64,000 nucleotides of DNA from Agroathelia rolfsii (taxonomy: Eukaryota; Basidiomycota; Agaricomycetes; Amylocorticiales; Amylocorticiaceae): the NCBI GenBank assembly GCA_018343915.1, contig JABRWF010000001.1:5084001-5148000 (forward strand), given 5' to 3'. The translations under genes were made by a program, and so were the position numbers. This document shows, in pieces, positions 21,080 through 33,840 of the stretch (the stretch's first letter is position 1; every line of letters starts with the position of its first letter). The notes beneath the pieces were generated by a model. That model did no database searches. It was not told where the DNA came from and was given only the letters and a program-made list of their open reading frames with translations.

Positions 21080-22064
21080 TACAATTTGTCCTTTGATATA
21101 CATATATATATATATATATACATATATACGTGTATATATACATATATATATATATATATACATATATACGTGTATATATACATATATATACATATATATA
21201 TATATATTGCATTCATTAGTAGTTGGTAAAGGTTATATATACGAAACTATGTACTTGTTTGCAAGAATATATAGAAATATACAGAAATATATATATATAT
21301 ATATATATTATATACAGGCACCATCTCGGCTTAGGCTAAATGTTTAGCATTTGGCCCAGAAGATTGGCCTCATCCGGTGAGGAACGGCCCAAGCATATGT
21401 TTTGGACAAAATAGCCGGTAGGGGTGGCCAAGCATGTGTTTGGGACGGAATTTAGTTTAGCCATGCATAGATGATACCAAAATGCGTTGAGCCGAGTAGT
21501 GAGGCCTTGATAAGGCGCTGTTGAGGGCGGACTTTTGTTTGCAGACTTTGGTATTTTGTCTTTTATTACACATCCCCTCCTTGCCTAGGGAAACAACACG
21601 CCATAATCAAAGCGCTATAAGATGCATCCTACCTCTTCTACTTCAAGCTTCCCAGATCTTGCATTTTCCTGTTTGCATGAGGTCTGCTGCAGTTAGCCCT
21701 GTACCTCCTATTGCCGGATGGCCAACGAGGCCACTTATGTATGTAGCTCCAACACTGCTTAGTTTCTTAGAGTAAAGCAAAGTAGAAATATAGCTTTAAA
21801 TTCATTTTCAATCTTCTTTTAAATGGTGAAGGCGCATTTTACTAAGACCAACTCTCTATAGATTGCCACCCATGCTAAAGACATTTGCATTTGCTATCAT
21901 ACGTATGACCAGCACGTTCTAGCTGCTACGCCTAGTCTTCCTGCCAGAGGACCGTCTCCTGGAAAGCCAGGCATTTGCCTGGGTTATCTGCCGGTATACA
22001 GTCTCTTATTCTAAGTATAAGAATGCTGGCTTAACAATCTCCAAAGGCATTCTGGGATTTACCT
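21080..22064. repeat. Left subterminal AT-rich zone and spacer
   Basis: Sequence 21,093-21,310 is mostly (TA)n with GAAATATACA units, like the right end. From 21,311 to 22,064 there is unique sequence in which I recognise no gene; it may hold the promoter or first exon of the HECT-like gene. Confidence 0.6.
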
Positions 22065-25000
22065 ATGCAAAGCAGCATTCAGGTTTCAGCCAACTCTCTC
22101 CTATATTCCTGTATTTGTGGAGATCCAAAGCACACCCACCCACTTATTGGTCTAGCTCAGGGCGCACCAGCTTTTAGCTCTACCAGCCCTCCTCCTAGTG
22201 TACATTCCTCTTCAAGTGCACAGCCAGGCCTCCCTACATTATTTGGGCCAACTTCTTTTGGGCAACGGGCAGCTACCTCTTCCGTATTTACTGGCCAGTT
22301 CACATTCAATAATCCTATACAACAAGCCCCAAACCCTCTAGGTGGAGATGCACGTCGTCGTCAAGAGGCAGCTCGTCACGCAGACCCAGCTTGCCTATCC
22401 TCAAGAGCAAGCTCATCAAGGCGTAGATTTCTAGCTGCACCAGGTCGAATGCCTCCCCCTACTTCCATAGAGCTAGTTCTTCTTCCAATCAAGGTTTTTC
22501 TTCATCTATTATGTATCTCCCTTCATTTAATTTTTATTCTGTTATCAGCTATCAGATATTAGCAGCATGCCAAATGGATTAGAGGCCTCATGCAAAGCTC
22601 ACCTATGGCAAGAAACATATGACATCTTTCAATCTGAAGGTCTCATCTTCCGCTTGGATGTGCGACCATCTTCAAGAGATGATTCTATTTGGCCTGAGAT
22701 AGAGGCTTTAATCAAACAAGAGCTTCCTAACTGCGGATTCCATGTTATAGGCCCTGGGTCAAATTGGCTATCCTCTGAGTTGGTTAGCATATGGGATGGC
22801 CCATTTTGTTTTGCAAAAGTTGGTGTAAAACCTGGCCGCAGAAGCAATCCAGAGTCTGAGGCTGATAGGCTGCGCTTTACACCTAACAAGGCTATCCTAA
22901 GCCCAGCCTATGTATTATTGAAAAAGCTGAAACAAACCAAGCTAGTCCATCCACTAGAGCCTCAGACGCTCATTGTTTTTATGGGTTTGTACTAAATTTC
23001 ATTATCTTACTATTATTTTACTGATAGATTTACCTAGGAATGCGCTATGAGGACCTATCTCGTAGTCAATCGCACTTTATAGATGGTCAAGACGATGCTC
23101 GCCTACCTGGTTTACATGGATGCTATGGTAGATTGGTATACTGTAGGATTGAAGACTTGAATGTAGAGGTTGAGCACAACCCATCAAGAATTGCATGTAG
23201 AACCACCTGCCCCAGGCCATCTTCTACATCTACTGACCCTCCTAATACTATTGGTACTGTACGAGAGCAGTCTTCTTCAGTAAGTCTTCTGTTTTCTCAA
23301 GTTTTATACCCTATTTAAAGCATAAAAATTGTGTTCTAGATGGCATTAGGTGCCCCTTCGCCCAAGCGAACTTTGCTTGAGGTACTTATTTTATTTTTAC
23401 TTCAAAGTTAACTTTTTTGGATTTTTATCAGTGTTGCTTAGCTGCCTAGCCAGGAAGACACTTTCTTTGGGTTTACCAACGTTCAAGGTGCACTAATAGC
23501 TAGTGCACCTTCCAATACTCCCAGCAGGAGTCCTGTCTTTTCAGACATAGCTCTTTCTAGGGCTGAGTCTCCTACGCCTTTGCTACCCACCCCTATAGCT
23601 CGGCCAAACCCAAACCCCGCTGATCTCTTTGGCTTACGTGAGCTTAGGAAGCTGCTTACTATTTCCAGCCATCACCTTTCCCCAACAATTAGTCCTTACT
23701 TACCTGATATTAACCTGGGTGCTTGCACAGAAGAAATTCTTGGTCAAGGAGTTGTATGGCTACTAGAGTATATGGCAGCCTCGGAGCTAGAGCAGCCACT
23801 TCCTACTGAGCCTCCGGAAGGCGTCATCTGTAAATCCTATCCAACTTTGCAGGCCTCATTCTTTAGAATACCTTGTGAAATCAATATGTAAGTTCCTACT
23901 TTCTTAATACTATTTCAAAGCTAACTTTTTTTAGTATTAATGAGCTAGATGAGCACAACAGCATTATTATTAGCACTGGAGATGGGGTCCGTAGAGCAGC
24001 CTTTCTTCAAGCGCAAACACTCGAGGTCTTAACAGCTAGGTGGAGCTGCACAAATGATGCCACCTATATACCAGCCTTTAACTCTTTTGACAATAAAGAG
24101 GCTGAGTTGAAATGGAATGCAGCTGGAAAGCTTCTTGCTTTATTCCTAACACTACTATACGAGGCCCCATTGATGGTGTCGCCACTAGTTGTCCTTGCCT
24201 TACTAGCAGAGGATATAGGAGATGCATTAGTTAGTACGCCTCAAGAGTTTCTTCAGATCTTGGCTCCAGATATTGCTTGTCGTATGGCTCCTTGGTTTGA
24301 TGTCCAGCCTGATGCTCCTCTTGAGCATTCCCTAACAAGCCCTTTGGCTCAGTTTCTTATGACAGAGTTCCAGTGGCATGTATGAGATTTTTAAATTATT
24401 CCAACCATAAGTAACTAACATTAGGTCTTTAGAGGCCTCTTAGCCGTCTTTGTCAACCTTCAGTTGATGGCCAGTACAAGCTCTCTAAAGCTGAACATCA
24501 GGAGCGTACGCTAGCCATCTATGCCAAAGTTGCATTCAATGATGAGACCTTCTTTGAGCGTAAGGGTTGGCATAGCTTTAGGGCTGGGTTCAACTCCCAA
24601 CTGCCTTCAGGCAGAGGCATACGACAGGTATGCACTAGTTTCTTAGACACCAGCATTCTATCAGAGCTCAATAGTTTTACTAGGCACTATATAGGAGCTC
24701 AGCTATGCTGCATTCTAAAGGGCCTGCCCGCACTGTGCTGAGTTTGTATTGTCGGCAGGTCTCTACTTCTGAAGACGTTAGAGACGTAGCCAACCACATC
24801 CAGGTCCATGCTGCCCCAAGCTTCCATTTTCCAATCAGCACAGAAAGCGAACAGTGCTACATGGAGGATGCACTCAAGTATAACTTTAACAATGGCAGCC
24901 CTAAATTCGATAATAGCTCTCAAGATGGAAGGAGGAATAGGGCAGTCTACCATGGGTTTTGTCGTGCCATCCAGGATTACATTCTGGGTGTTGGGCCACC

Positions 25001-25462
25001 AAAGAGTTTGCCAGAGTCTCCAGTACTTGAGCTTCCAAGCAGCTTTCCTAGTACAACCCTAGAAACACTTTGCGCAACTCTAATGCTTATAGCTCTATCA
25101 TCATCCCCAAATCATCCAAGCAAATCAAATTGGAATCTCAAAGTAAGCCCAAGCTGCTTAATCTATACTTTGCTCTGACTTCATTATCTACAGTGGACGC
25201 TCATTAGCCCTACATCGGTAAGGCTTTTTTTTTTTGAAAACCCTTTACTAGGCTAACTTCAAATATACAGTCAGATGCAATCGAGGCCTCATCTATTCAT
25301 ACCTGCTTTTCATCAGCCAAGATATATGCAGACTCTTTTTTCCAGCGCCTTGTTGCTCTTCACCTTGTGTCCAGAAGCAATGATCAGCTGACATCAACGG
25401 CGTTTGAGATTTGGCTTCACAACCTACTTGTAGTAAACGCGTCTTCTTTTAATCAGGCGTAG
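22065..25462 (+). CDS. HECT-like E3 ubiquitin ligase candidate, multi-exon
   Basis: Possible product: a C-terminal HECT-like E3 that would pass ubiquitin from E2 to a substrate through a Cys. Joined by eye from about nine exons with 45-70 bp introns (examples: 22,984-23,025; 23,281-23,340). The N-terminus is Ser/Pro/Gln-rich. A conserved-looking block follows (SEGLIFRLDVRPSS, 22,630-22,980). The HECT-like part begins near 24,540 (WHSFRAGFNSQLPSG) and includes HAAPSFHFPIS (near 24,810). The last exon holds IHTCFSSAK, matching the HECT HTCF active-site motif (Cys codon 25,304-25,306). At least one in-frame stop near 24,430 depends on the chosen splice. Start uncertain. Family call from memory. 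Confidence 0.5.
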
Positions 25463-26479
25463 CACTCTTATGTAAAGAAAATATGCCTTACATGTATTTT
25501 GCTTGTCTTTCATTAAAGCTTAGTCATCCTGCAAAAGTTTTGCCAGCTTGCCTTTTTTTTGTCCTAGCAACTGTTTGTCCCAAATGCAACTACAGTTAAG
25601 CCTGCCAATAGTAGTTTGGCTGAAATCATGGTTTAGCCAAAACAGCTGTTCAGCTAAAATCATTGTTCAGCTGAAATAATTATTTGGCTAAAATCACGGT
25701 TCAGCCAAACTAATAGTTCAGCTGAAATTGCAGTTCAGCCCAACTAATAGTTCAGCTGAAATCGCAGTTCAGCCAAACTAATAGTTCAGCTGAAATCGCA
25801 GTTCAGCCAAACTAATAGTTCAGCTGAAATCGCAGTTCAGCCAAACTAATAGTTCAGCTGAAATCGCAGTTCAGCCCAACTAATAGTTCAGCTGAAATCG
25901 CAGTTTAGCCAAAATCATTGTTTGGTTGAAATTGTGATTCGGCCAGAATCACCCAGCTTGTCTGCCCCCCGCCCCCCCAGGAGCATCTGCAGTACCGCCC
26001 GTCTGCGCGGCAAAGGCCTAACCTGAACAGCATATGTTTATAATTAAATAGAAGCAAATCTTCTAGCACCGCAAGCTTTTTATTCAGCCATTTAGAACTT
26101 TATGCTTGCAATCCTTCTGACAATCAAAGGGTTTATTGAGGGGAAACTTAAAGGCAACACTAAGCGCTAGTCCATTATTATACACGCTTGGAATCTCTAG
26201 AAAGGATGAAGATTAAATATAACAAGTGTATAGCCATTATATAAGAGAATCAAATAAAAATAAACATGCTGCACTAATGAGAGCAAAGGAAATATACACC
26301 TGCAATAAAAAACAGTGGGTAAAAAGAAAGGTAGAGCAGACGGCAAGCATAGCAGCAGCGACGCATAGGCGTGGATCAGCAGAGATCACCAGCATCTTTG
26401 CGTGTACGCAAGAAAAAGGATTAAAGTATGAATCAAAGGCGCCAAAGAGGATGCTGCTGTGATATACGCCCTGCAAGCT
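25463..26479. repeat. Spacer with 34-bp minisatellite
   Basis: Six 34-bp tandem units lie at 25,707-25,910, each holding TAATAGTTCAGCTGAA and GCAGTTCAGCC. Degenerate half-units flank them (25,620-25,706 and 25,911-25,960). The motif TTCAGC(C/T)(G/A)AA recurs elsewhere in this transposon. Sequence 25,960-26,479 has no recognised gene and separates the 3' ends of two convergent genes. Confidence 0.85.
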
Positions 26480-29400
26480 TTAATTTCTTCTTGGCTTCCT
26501 CCTCTTTCTTGGCTCAGCTGCAGGGGGCAGTTCATCTTCAGAGAGTTGGCCTGAAACAGAAGCTTTTGGCTGTATTTCCCTATAACAAATCATGAGATGC
26601 CATTATTCTTGAGACTAGCTTGAATAAATCCTTGCTTCTGACCTTGGCACTGCTTGCTGCTTTCGACCTTTTGGCTGGCTGGGCTGGCCCAATTTTTTTA
26701 GCTGCTTTTCGACCAAATGCGTGATCTCTTCAAGGTCAACCAGCTCTTGTACACCCAGCTCTGAAAGGCGTAAATGCATTGCTGCCACCTCGTCATCTGC
26801 CTCTGTCTCCATTGCCTTGATAGCCTCTCTCTCTAGCAGACCAATGGCAAACAGACAGCGCTGGGCATGCCGGTATGGCAGATTAGAAAAGCTGCGAACC
26901 TCCTCCTGTATCACGCTGCGAAGATGATTGTGCACCTCTAGCTGGTGAAGGGCAGCTAACCCCTCATCTAACACGCTCTGCGGGGTTCTCCAATCAAGCC
27001 AATCAGGAAGCTGGCCTGTAGGCTGCCCTGAGTGATTGGGCCAATTCTTGCGGTTATATAGTCAGAAAGTAAGTACCAGTAAGGCTCTCAGAGAAACAAG
27101 ATGATTTCTCACCGGTGGGGCGCATCCATTCATCAGGCTCACAGCTGATGCAAATACAGACATTGAAGTTTTTCCAGCTAAGAAAGCTAGCTGGGATGCT
27201 GCCTGGTTGTCAGGGTCTATGCTGTCAATGCTCATAGAGGCGTGGCCATGGTCTGAGTCTTCTGACGGAGCTATGGGTCGCTTACTGCCGCGAGGACGCT
27301 TGCCAAGAAGAGAAAGCTCTGATTTGGGATTTGCGTCTTCATCCGAGCTCTTATCAACCGGCATATCTGGAAACGCAAAGTTAGCAACCTACAATAAAAA
27401 AGCATCTGCATCACAATATACACACCGTCATCCTTCTTGGTTGGAGGCGTTGGCGTCCTACTTGGATGCGCAGTGCCCTCTGCTGCCTGGAGCTCCTGAA
27501 TTGTCTTTTCCATTGCCGCCTTTGCTATTGCAAGGCGTTTTCTCAGGCCAGCCTCTTTTTTCTGGGCCTTAGAGCTGGATGAAGCCTCCAGTCCAAAAGC
27601 ATTCCATGCATCTTCAGCTTCCCAGAACTTTTCTGCTTCAGCCTGTAAGCGGGCTCTTAACTCATCCGGAGTAAGAGGGGTGGCAGAGACCGCTGGTTTG
27701 GCCAGAACAGGGGTGGGGGCAGAGGGGGGAGCGCGGCTTGGCAGCGGCTGGCGATTGCGGCTTTTACCCTTCTGCTGCATAGCAGGTTGTGGCGTTGGCT
27801 CCTCAGCAGCTTCTGAAACAGCCTTCTGCAGCTCGCTCTCGTCAGCTTCAGAGCCAGCGCCCGGTGCCTGCGCTTTGCCCTTGCGCCGTACTGCAGGTCT
27901 AGACTGCATAGCCGGATCCGTATGCTCTGGCACCGCCTCCTCAAAAGCAGCCTGGTAAGTACACGCATCTTCGTCAGATGATAAATCAAGGTCCTTCTTG
28001 TTGAATATGTGCTGCATGTACTTATGTCTTGAGCTTCCATGACCTGCGCCTTGTTCAAAGAAGTCGATGCTATGCCCCGGAGCCCTTGAGCGAGGCCCAA
28101 CCCACTCAATCTCTTCCTTTTTTCCCAATAGCTCTCTATAAAATGCGACAATTTGCTCAGTTTCTTGACGCGTCAGCTTGGTGGGATCCTTCATAGGCAC
28201 TGCTTCTGGCCAGGACTGCGCTGACAGGATTTCTCCTGAGCTGTCTTGGAGCCCTGCCCAGGGCACAGATGCCTTTAAGTTATTACAAAAGGTTTCTAAG
28301 GAAATTGATATCTCAGCTACTTAGTATATAAGGATGCACTTTATATTGCTTACGGTATGATATTGTTAAAATTCTTCTTATTGTATACTTGAGAAATTCT
28401 AACCCATCTGAGGTTTTCAGAGCGTCCCCGGCAGCCCAAGGTTCCGGGAAGATTGGCTGCCCACGCCGATCGGGCAAAACAGCAGGCCAGTCCTCCCATC
28501 TATTCTCTTTTTTTGCTGGCCCCCTTTTTGGCGCCTTCCCCTTCTTCTTAGATGCCTGACGGGCCGGCGCTTTGGGGGCTGGTGGCAACGCCTCTGTGCT
28601 TGGAGCTGGACTGCATATGGTGGGAGGTATTGGGGGGGTTGCAGGCAGTAGAGGAGCCGCAGGCACTAGGCTTGGATATGAGGATACCGCTGCAGGCGCC
28701 TCGCCTGCAGTTGGCTCCACCACACCTTGTGAAATAAGCATTACAAGCAATACATCAGCTAACAATTCTGCCTTACTTAGCTGCTCGCCAATATACTGAG
28801 TGATATCTTCATATTTAAGGTGTTCGAGCACCGGTTTGTACATCGTCATGAATCCCTCTCCGCTTCGAGGATGAGGCTCCTGACTGACGGCTTAAAGAGT
28901 TAAGATACAGCTATGTATAAATGTAGCAATGCACGCACCATAGAATTTCAGGCAACTGAGAATCGCCATCTTTTGTTCCAACAAAAAGCAAACCGTGAGC
29001 TCCAAAGCGATCCTGAAGTATACGGGAAACAGATTGCAGGTAGCCCTGTAGCTCAGCAGCAGCAAGCCTAAGGTTGTTTTTTTTGTTAATTGATCTGAGT
29101 GTAGCGCATTGATGTTAGGCTAGCTTACCTCTGTTGCTCTTGCTGGGTAAAGCCAGAAGACTGCATGGAGTTCACCCACCGCACGCCCTCCTGTTTCCTT
29201 TCTGCATTTTCAGGCTGGTCCAGCTCCTCCAGCATCTGGTTCACAACAGCCGCAAAGTGGTGCCGGAAGGTAGGATCGCCGAACTTGACATCCTGCTCAG
29301 AGCGAGTGCGTATTCTAGCCAATACATCCTCGCTCCGGCAAACTTCAATCCATTGAGAAAGGCCATAGCGGCTGGTCTCTTTCTCACTGGACAGCGCGGC

Positions 29401-29743
29401 CTCCTTGGCGTGGCTATCAAACCATTGGGCTAGCGCCTATGGTACAAGATTCAATCAAGACAATAAGTATTATGCAATACGGCTTAGCTCTTACCTGTTC
29501 TTGGTCGGGACAAAGGCCCCAATTTTTTTTCTTGGCCTCAGCAGTCATGGCGGCCATTGTGGCACGGGTGATTTGCATCCTCTCAACACTGCTGCCAGCT
29601 ACATTGTACTCTTTCTGCCTTTCATCAACAAGGGCCTTGAAAGTCATGTACCAGGATGGGAACATTTTAAGTAATTTCAATTGAAAGCTTGGAGGGGATT
29701 GAAGCTGATGCGGCTGAGGGTGAGATGGACAGATGGGATGCAA
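26480..29743 (-). CDS. Unrecognised multi-exon transposon cargo protein
   Basis: Function unknown. Reading by eye: start at 29,743 or, more likely, 29,665 (MFPSWYMTFKALVDERQKEY). Exon 2 has ALAQWFDSHAKEAALSS and WIEVCRSEDVLARIRTR. Exon 3 has YLQSVSRILQDRFGAHG near 29,030. A long exon (27,430-28,270) has LTRQETEQIVAFYRELLG and an Ala/Pro/Glu-rich linker. The last exons contain a helical segment (SVLDEGLAALHQLEVH) and end in a basic KRRKPRRN, a plausible nuclear signal. Introns such as 29,437-29,494 start with GTAAG. It resembles large hypothetical proteins common in Agaricomycete genomes; no catalytic motif seen. It may be divergently transcribed with the gene at 29,899. Confidence 0.6.
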
Positions 29744-29898
29744 AGATGCGGAAGCCTCAAGTTTGGCTTAAATCATGTGACTGCTCAGCGCAGCATCTGT
29801 CCTCATGGCAAACAGGCTACTCTGCAGTCTGGCCATAGCAGTTGCAGTTTGCATTCCAGCTTCTAACTTGTCTTAAACTCCTCTAGCTTTACTCCAAC

Positions 29899-32219
29899 AT
29901 GTCTCAAAGCAAACAAAGCCTGTCAAACAAAGGCAAGGCCAAGGATTCAGGTAAGTTTAGGGCTCTATCTACTCTGCATCCGTGTGCTTAGCTACACACG
30001 TTCTCTTTAACAGGCCGCCTCACTCGCCAGAGATCTCAGGAGCAGACAAGCAGCTCTGCTCCAAGTAGAGGCCGCAACCCCCACCCCACGATCTCAGCGG
30101 AGGAGCCTGCAGGGTCTGAAGTAGGCGTGGATGTGAGTTCAGCCGAACTCCGCAGGATGAACGAAACCCTAGCCTCTCTTGGCATTAAGGTGAGATCTTT
30201 TTTAGGGGCATAGAGGGATTTCTAGAGCTATAGCTTTTTTCAGCGTCCAGCGCCTTCCTCAGAGCAGGAAACTACAGCTTCTATGGGCATTGAGGTAAGA
30301 TTTTTTTTTTAGGAGCGTAGAGCAGCGCCTTAAGCAACGGCTCTTTTCAGCACCCAGCGCCTCCCCCTGGGCAAGAAGTATGTAGCCTTTTTCATTATTG
30401 CACTGGCCTTTACTTTTATCTTTTGCTAATGCCGCCATTATGAAGCCAGCTTCATCTACCACAATAGACGCAGATGTAAGACAGATCACCTCAAGCTTGG
30501 CCAGGCCTTGCCCTTCTAACGCATGCCCCAATTGATTTAGAGTTCACTCAGAGTAAAGTTGCTGCCAGGTAAGATTCTGTATAACAGCTTGCCCCGCGGC
30601 CATGATCAGGTATGCTGCCTTCGGCTCTACTGCCTCTCTCCTTTATTGCTAAGGTTTAAAATCTTAGGGATGTCATAAATGCGGGGATCAAGCCCAGGTT
30701 GCCTGCGACTTCTGCCCTCGAAGCGTGTGCCTTAACTGCTACAAAATACCCAGAAAGTCCAACCTAAATAAGCTTGCGTTTGCATGTATCTACTGCTTCA
30801 ACAAGGCATACTATTCCTCTCTTGATAAGGATGGGAAGCAATATACTGAAGGATCCAAGCCTCCTTACATGGTGAGTTTTCTCTATCACTTAACACAGCC
30901 AGCCTCACGTATTGCCCTAGGGGCTCTATAAACCTGAACTTCCAAAAACGCCTGGCCGACGCCTCCAATACTCATTAATTCCCTTGCTAAAACCTGCGTT
31001 TACAAAACCCTTAGATGTACAAGGCTCTTTTGTTGGCCCTCCTCGGCAGCGTTTCTTGAGTTCAACCATTGCTGTCATCAATTTGCATCTATTTACATTT
31101 ACTCCATTGGCCATGGATACTTCGCCTGGCGCTGTGGCTCGCAGGTACCTCGCAGGATGGTATGAAAATATCTATGAAGGTGGCACCCTGCCAACATTTC
31201 TAAGTGAAGACATATCATTCAACATTAAAGATAACGATGCTTTGGAGGGCCATCAAAAGGTTTTGGATGGGCTTAGGTTAAAGTTATGGGGGTAAATTTT
31301 CTTATTTTCTTTACTGTATGGCAAAGTATTAAATGCTGACCTTCTCTAGCCTCCGCCCTGAACAAATTCTAGTAGTTCTTACAACACACTCGGACACCAC
31401 CACCGGCGAACTGAATGTCGAGAAGAATGGGGCTCTTCCACCTGAGGAGGTAGGCAGTTGCATTGCTGGGCTGTATTATTCAAACCGCAGCTTATCCGCT
31501 TGGCATAGGCGCTTCAAACCATCCTTGGACCCCTTGCTGAGGAAATCAAAATGTGTAGCAGCACGTATCTCTGGCTAATAGCATGCGGGCAAGTTATTAG
31601 CTAGGAAGAGTCCCGCACATCTCTGCTCCGGGGCATAACACAGTGAGTTTTAGTCAGACCAATTCTCTTACTGCTGCTGATGAAAAGGCCTCGACTTAGT
31701 GTTGGAATCCAGCATGTTATCGGCTTTACAGCTCCTACCCTGCTAACACTTTTCCCCCAGAACATGATGCTGACATTCTGCTATAAGGTTCTGATTAGCC
31801 GTTTCCCCTTGAAGGACTGCATAGAGGATATCTGTATTTCGTCTGTAACAATGCCACAGCACTCCTCCATCTTTTACGCTTCGCCCGATGATCCTTTGGG
31901 CTCTATATATGCTTGGCATAACCCGCTCCATCGTCCATTTAGAGAGAGCACACTAGCCCAATGTCCTTTGTGCAAGCGCGTTGATTCGTTTGCTGCGCGG
32001 CTTGAAGGGCGGGGGTTAGAAGCTGCCAAGGCTGGTGCGCTTCATGAGCAAGCCGTCGTCCTTCAATGCCAGAATCCTGAATGCGAATGGCGCAAAGTGA
32101 GGCAGCGGCCTATGGAGGTTAAAGAAGTCAAAGGATCCAGCCTTAAAGGGTGTTGGGTTACATACCATCTGCCAGAGCCTGCGCCAGGGCAAAAGGGTCC
32201 AGCAGAAGCTTCAAGTTAA
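29899..32219 (+). pseudogene. Zinc-finger protein with possible caspase/CHAT-like core
   Basis: Exon 1 starts MSQSKQSLSNKGKAKDS at 29,899; several short exons carry near-repeats (ASLGIK, then ASMGIE). An exon at 30,668-30,869 encodes a Cys/His cluster (CHKCGDQAQVACDFCPRSVC, later CIYC), a PHD-like finger. The central region has VVLTTHSDTTTGEL (His codon 31,387-31,389) and, after an intron, LWLIACGQ (Cys codon 31,584-31,586). Strand-His then strand-Cys spacing recalls the caspase/CHAT (clan CD) fold; this is inference. The C-terminus has a zinc-ribbon-like CPLCKR and CQNPEC. A TAG at 31,602-31,604 appears in frame, so this copy may be broken. Function unknown. Confidence 0.5.
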
Positions 32220-33420
32220 AATTTTGTAGCTGTATCTAGAGTTTTTGGTAATGTAACAGTGTGTATTCAGTAGGTAGCGGCTTGTGTTCTTTTTGGAGTG
32301 ATTTTGTAAGAGTTGCAAAATGCCCCCAAACAGCAGCGGTTTCACACTAGATCCTTCAGCCTTTCAGCTGAAGCGGTTAGTTTGGCCAAGCTCTAGGTGG
32401 GCGCAGGACCCTGCAGCCTTTTGGCAAAAACAGTTGGTTCAGCTAAACTGTAGGCTGGTGGCAGATCTTTGGCCAAAGCAGCTGGTTCAGCTGAGCTATG
32501 GCCTAGTCCTGGTCTTCCGTTGAAGTGGCTGGTTTGTCTAATCCCTTGGCTGACCTAGGATTGCATCTACTGTTTGGCTGAACTATGGGCCAATGCTAGA
32601 TCTCTAGCTGTAGGCCTGGGTCTTAGCACGCTTATTCAACCTCATTTCCAACTTGATTTCATGCAATTACATTATAAAAAGTTTAGGACAATATAGTAAT
32701 CTACAGTACTACATTGCATGTGGAGCAGGTGCTATTTGTAATGCTGTTGAGGCTTAGTTATAATAGAATCATAGTATAGGTGATTTTATTCTACTCACCC
32801 AAGGTAAAGGGGTGCATGAGCGGGCAGGGTCTATTAACATATAAAGCAGCAAATAGATGCTATAGCTTGTGCAGCTTAGATAAAAAATAGAGGGTGTAAT
32901 TACTGTAGATGCATATGTACCTTGATAGTCAAAGGGATGGCTACTATTGCATCAGGACATATGTTGGTCTGAGATGAGTAGGCTGGACATACCTTTGCTT
33001 ACTGTCCTGTACGAAGGCAACAGTGGAGATAAGTGTTGGAATTTATATACACCAGTAAGGTGTGTAGGTGGGACCAGCATATTAGGATACATGTTTGTCT
33101 AGAATAAGTTAGATAGACATACCTGGGCCCTTGATTTCCACTGATGCAATGCAGGAGATAGATACTATAGGTTGAAGCATGCTAGTAAGGTGTGCAAGCA
33201 GACCATGGGTTTTCATCAATATATCAGAGTGTAATCATCCACAATAAATTAGATGGACATACTTGAGCCCTTATTGCATACCAATGCAACATAAAAGATA
33301 AGTGCTTTCAATCAATGCACGCCAGTAGAGCATGTGCACAGACTGTGGATTAACACCAATATATCAGAATGTCCATGTTTCCAGAATAAATTAAATAAAC
33401 ATACCTAAGGCTTTGTTTAA
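32220..33420. repeat. Non-coding spacer with about 140-bp degenerate repeats
   Basis: Four diverged tandem units recur about every 130-143 bp between about 32,900 and 33,415, anchored on GACATACC (32,986; 33,116; 33,256; about 33,399). Sequence 32,320-32,640 holds scattered CAGCTGAA/GGCTGAA motifs. No gene recognised. Confidence 0.6.
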
Positions 33421-33429
33421 CTTTTGCAG

Positions 33430-33840
33430 CTATCCAGCTGTGTTCACACCTGCAAGGCAATGTTAAGGCTAAGTGCTATTGAGCACGCTCTGAATTCACA
33501 CAGCCGCTTGGCCACATTCTTGAGATCCAGACGAATGCTAAAGGCAGCTAAGCGCTATCCAGCGCATCACCAACCCTCATGGCTATCCAGCCGCGTCCAT
33601 GCTTGTAAGACAAGGTTAGGGAGGACTAAGCGCCATCCGATGCGTCGTCCATCCCCGTGGCTATCCTGCCGCGCCCTTGAGATCCAGATGGACGCTGAGG
33701 GAAACTAAGCACCATCCGGTGCACCGTTGACCCTCGTGGCTATCCAGCCATGTCCACACCTGCAAAGCGACGTTAAGGAAGACTAAGCGCTATCCAACGC
33801 GTCATCTGTCCCCACAACCATCCGGTCGCGCCCTGCCTAG
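33430..33840. repeat. 79-bp minisatellite, five units
   Basis: The anchor TAAGCGCTATCC (variants) recurs at 33,470, 33,549, 33,627, 33,706 and 33,784, a 78-79 bp period. Units also share GGCTATCCAGCC. GC-rich against its surroundings, and not coding in any consistent frame. Confidence 0.85.

Noticed and set aside
21093..21347. Frames rich in Ile/Tyr
   Set aside because: Products of (TA)n microsatellite sequence.
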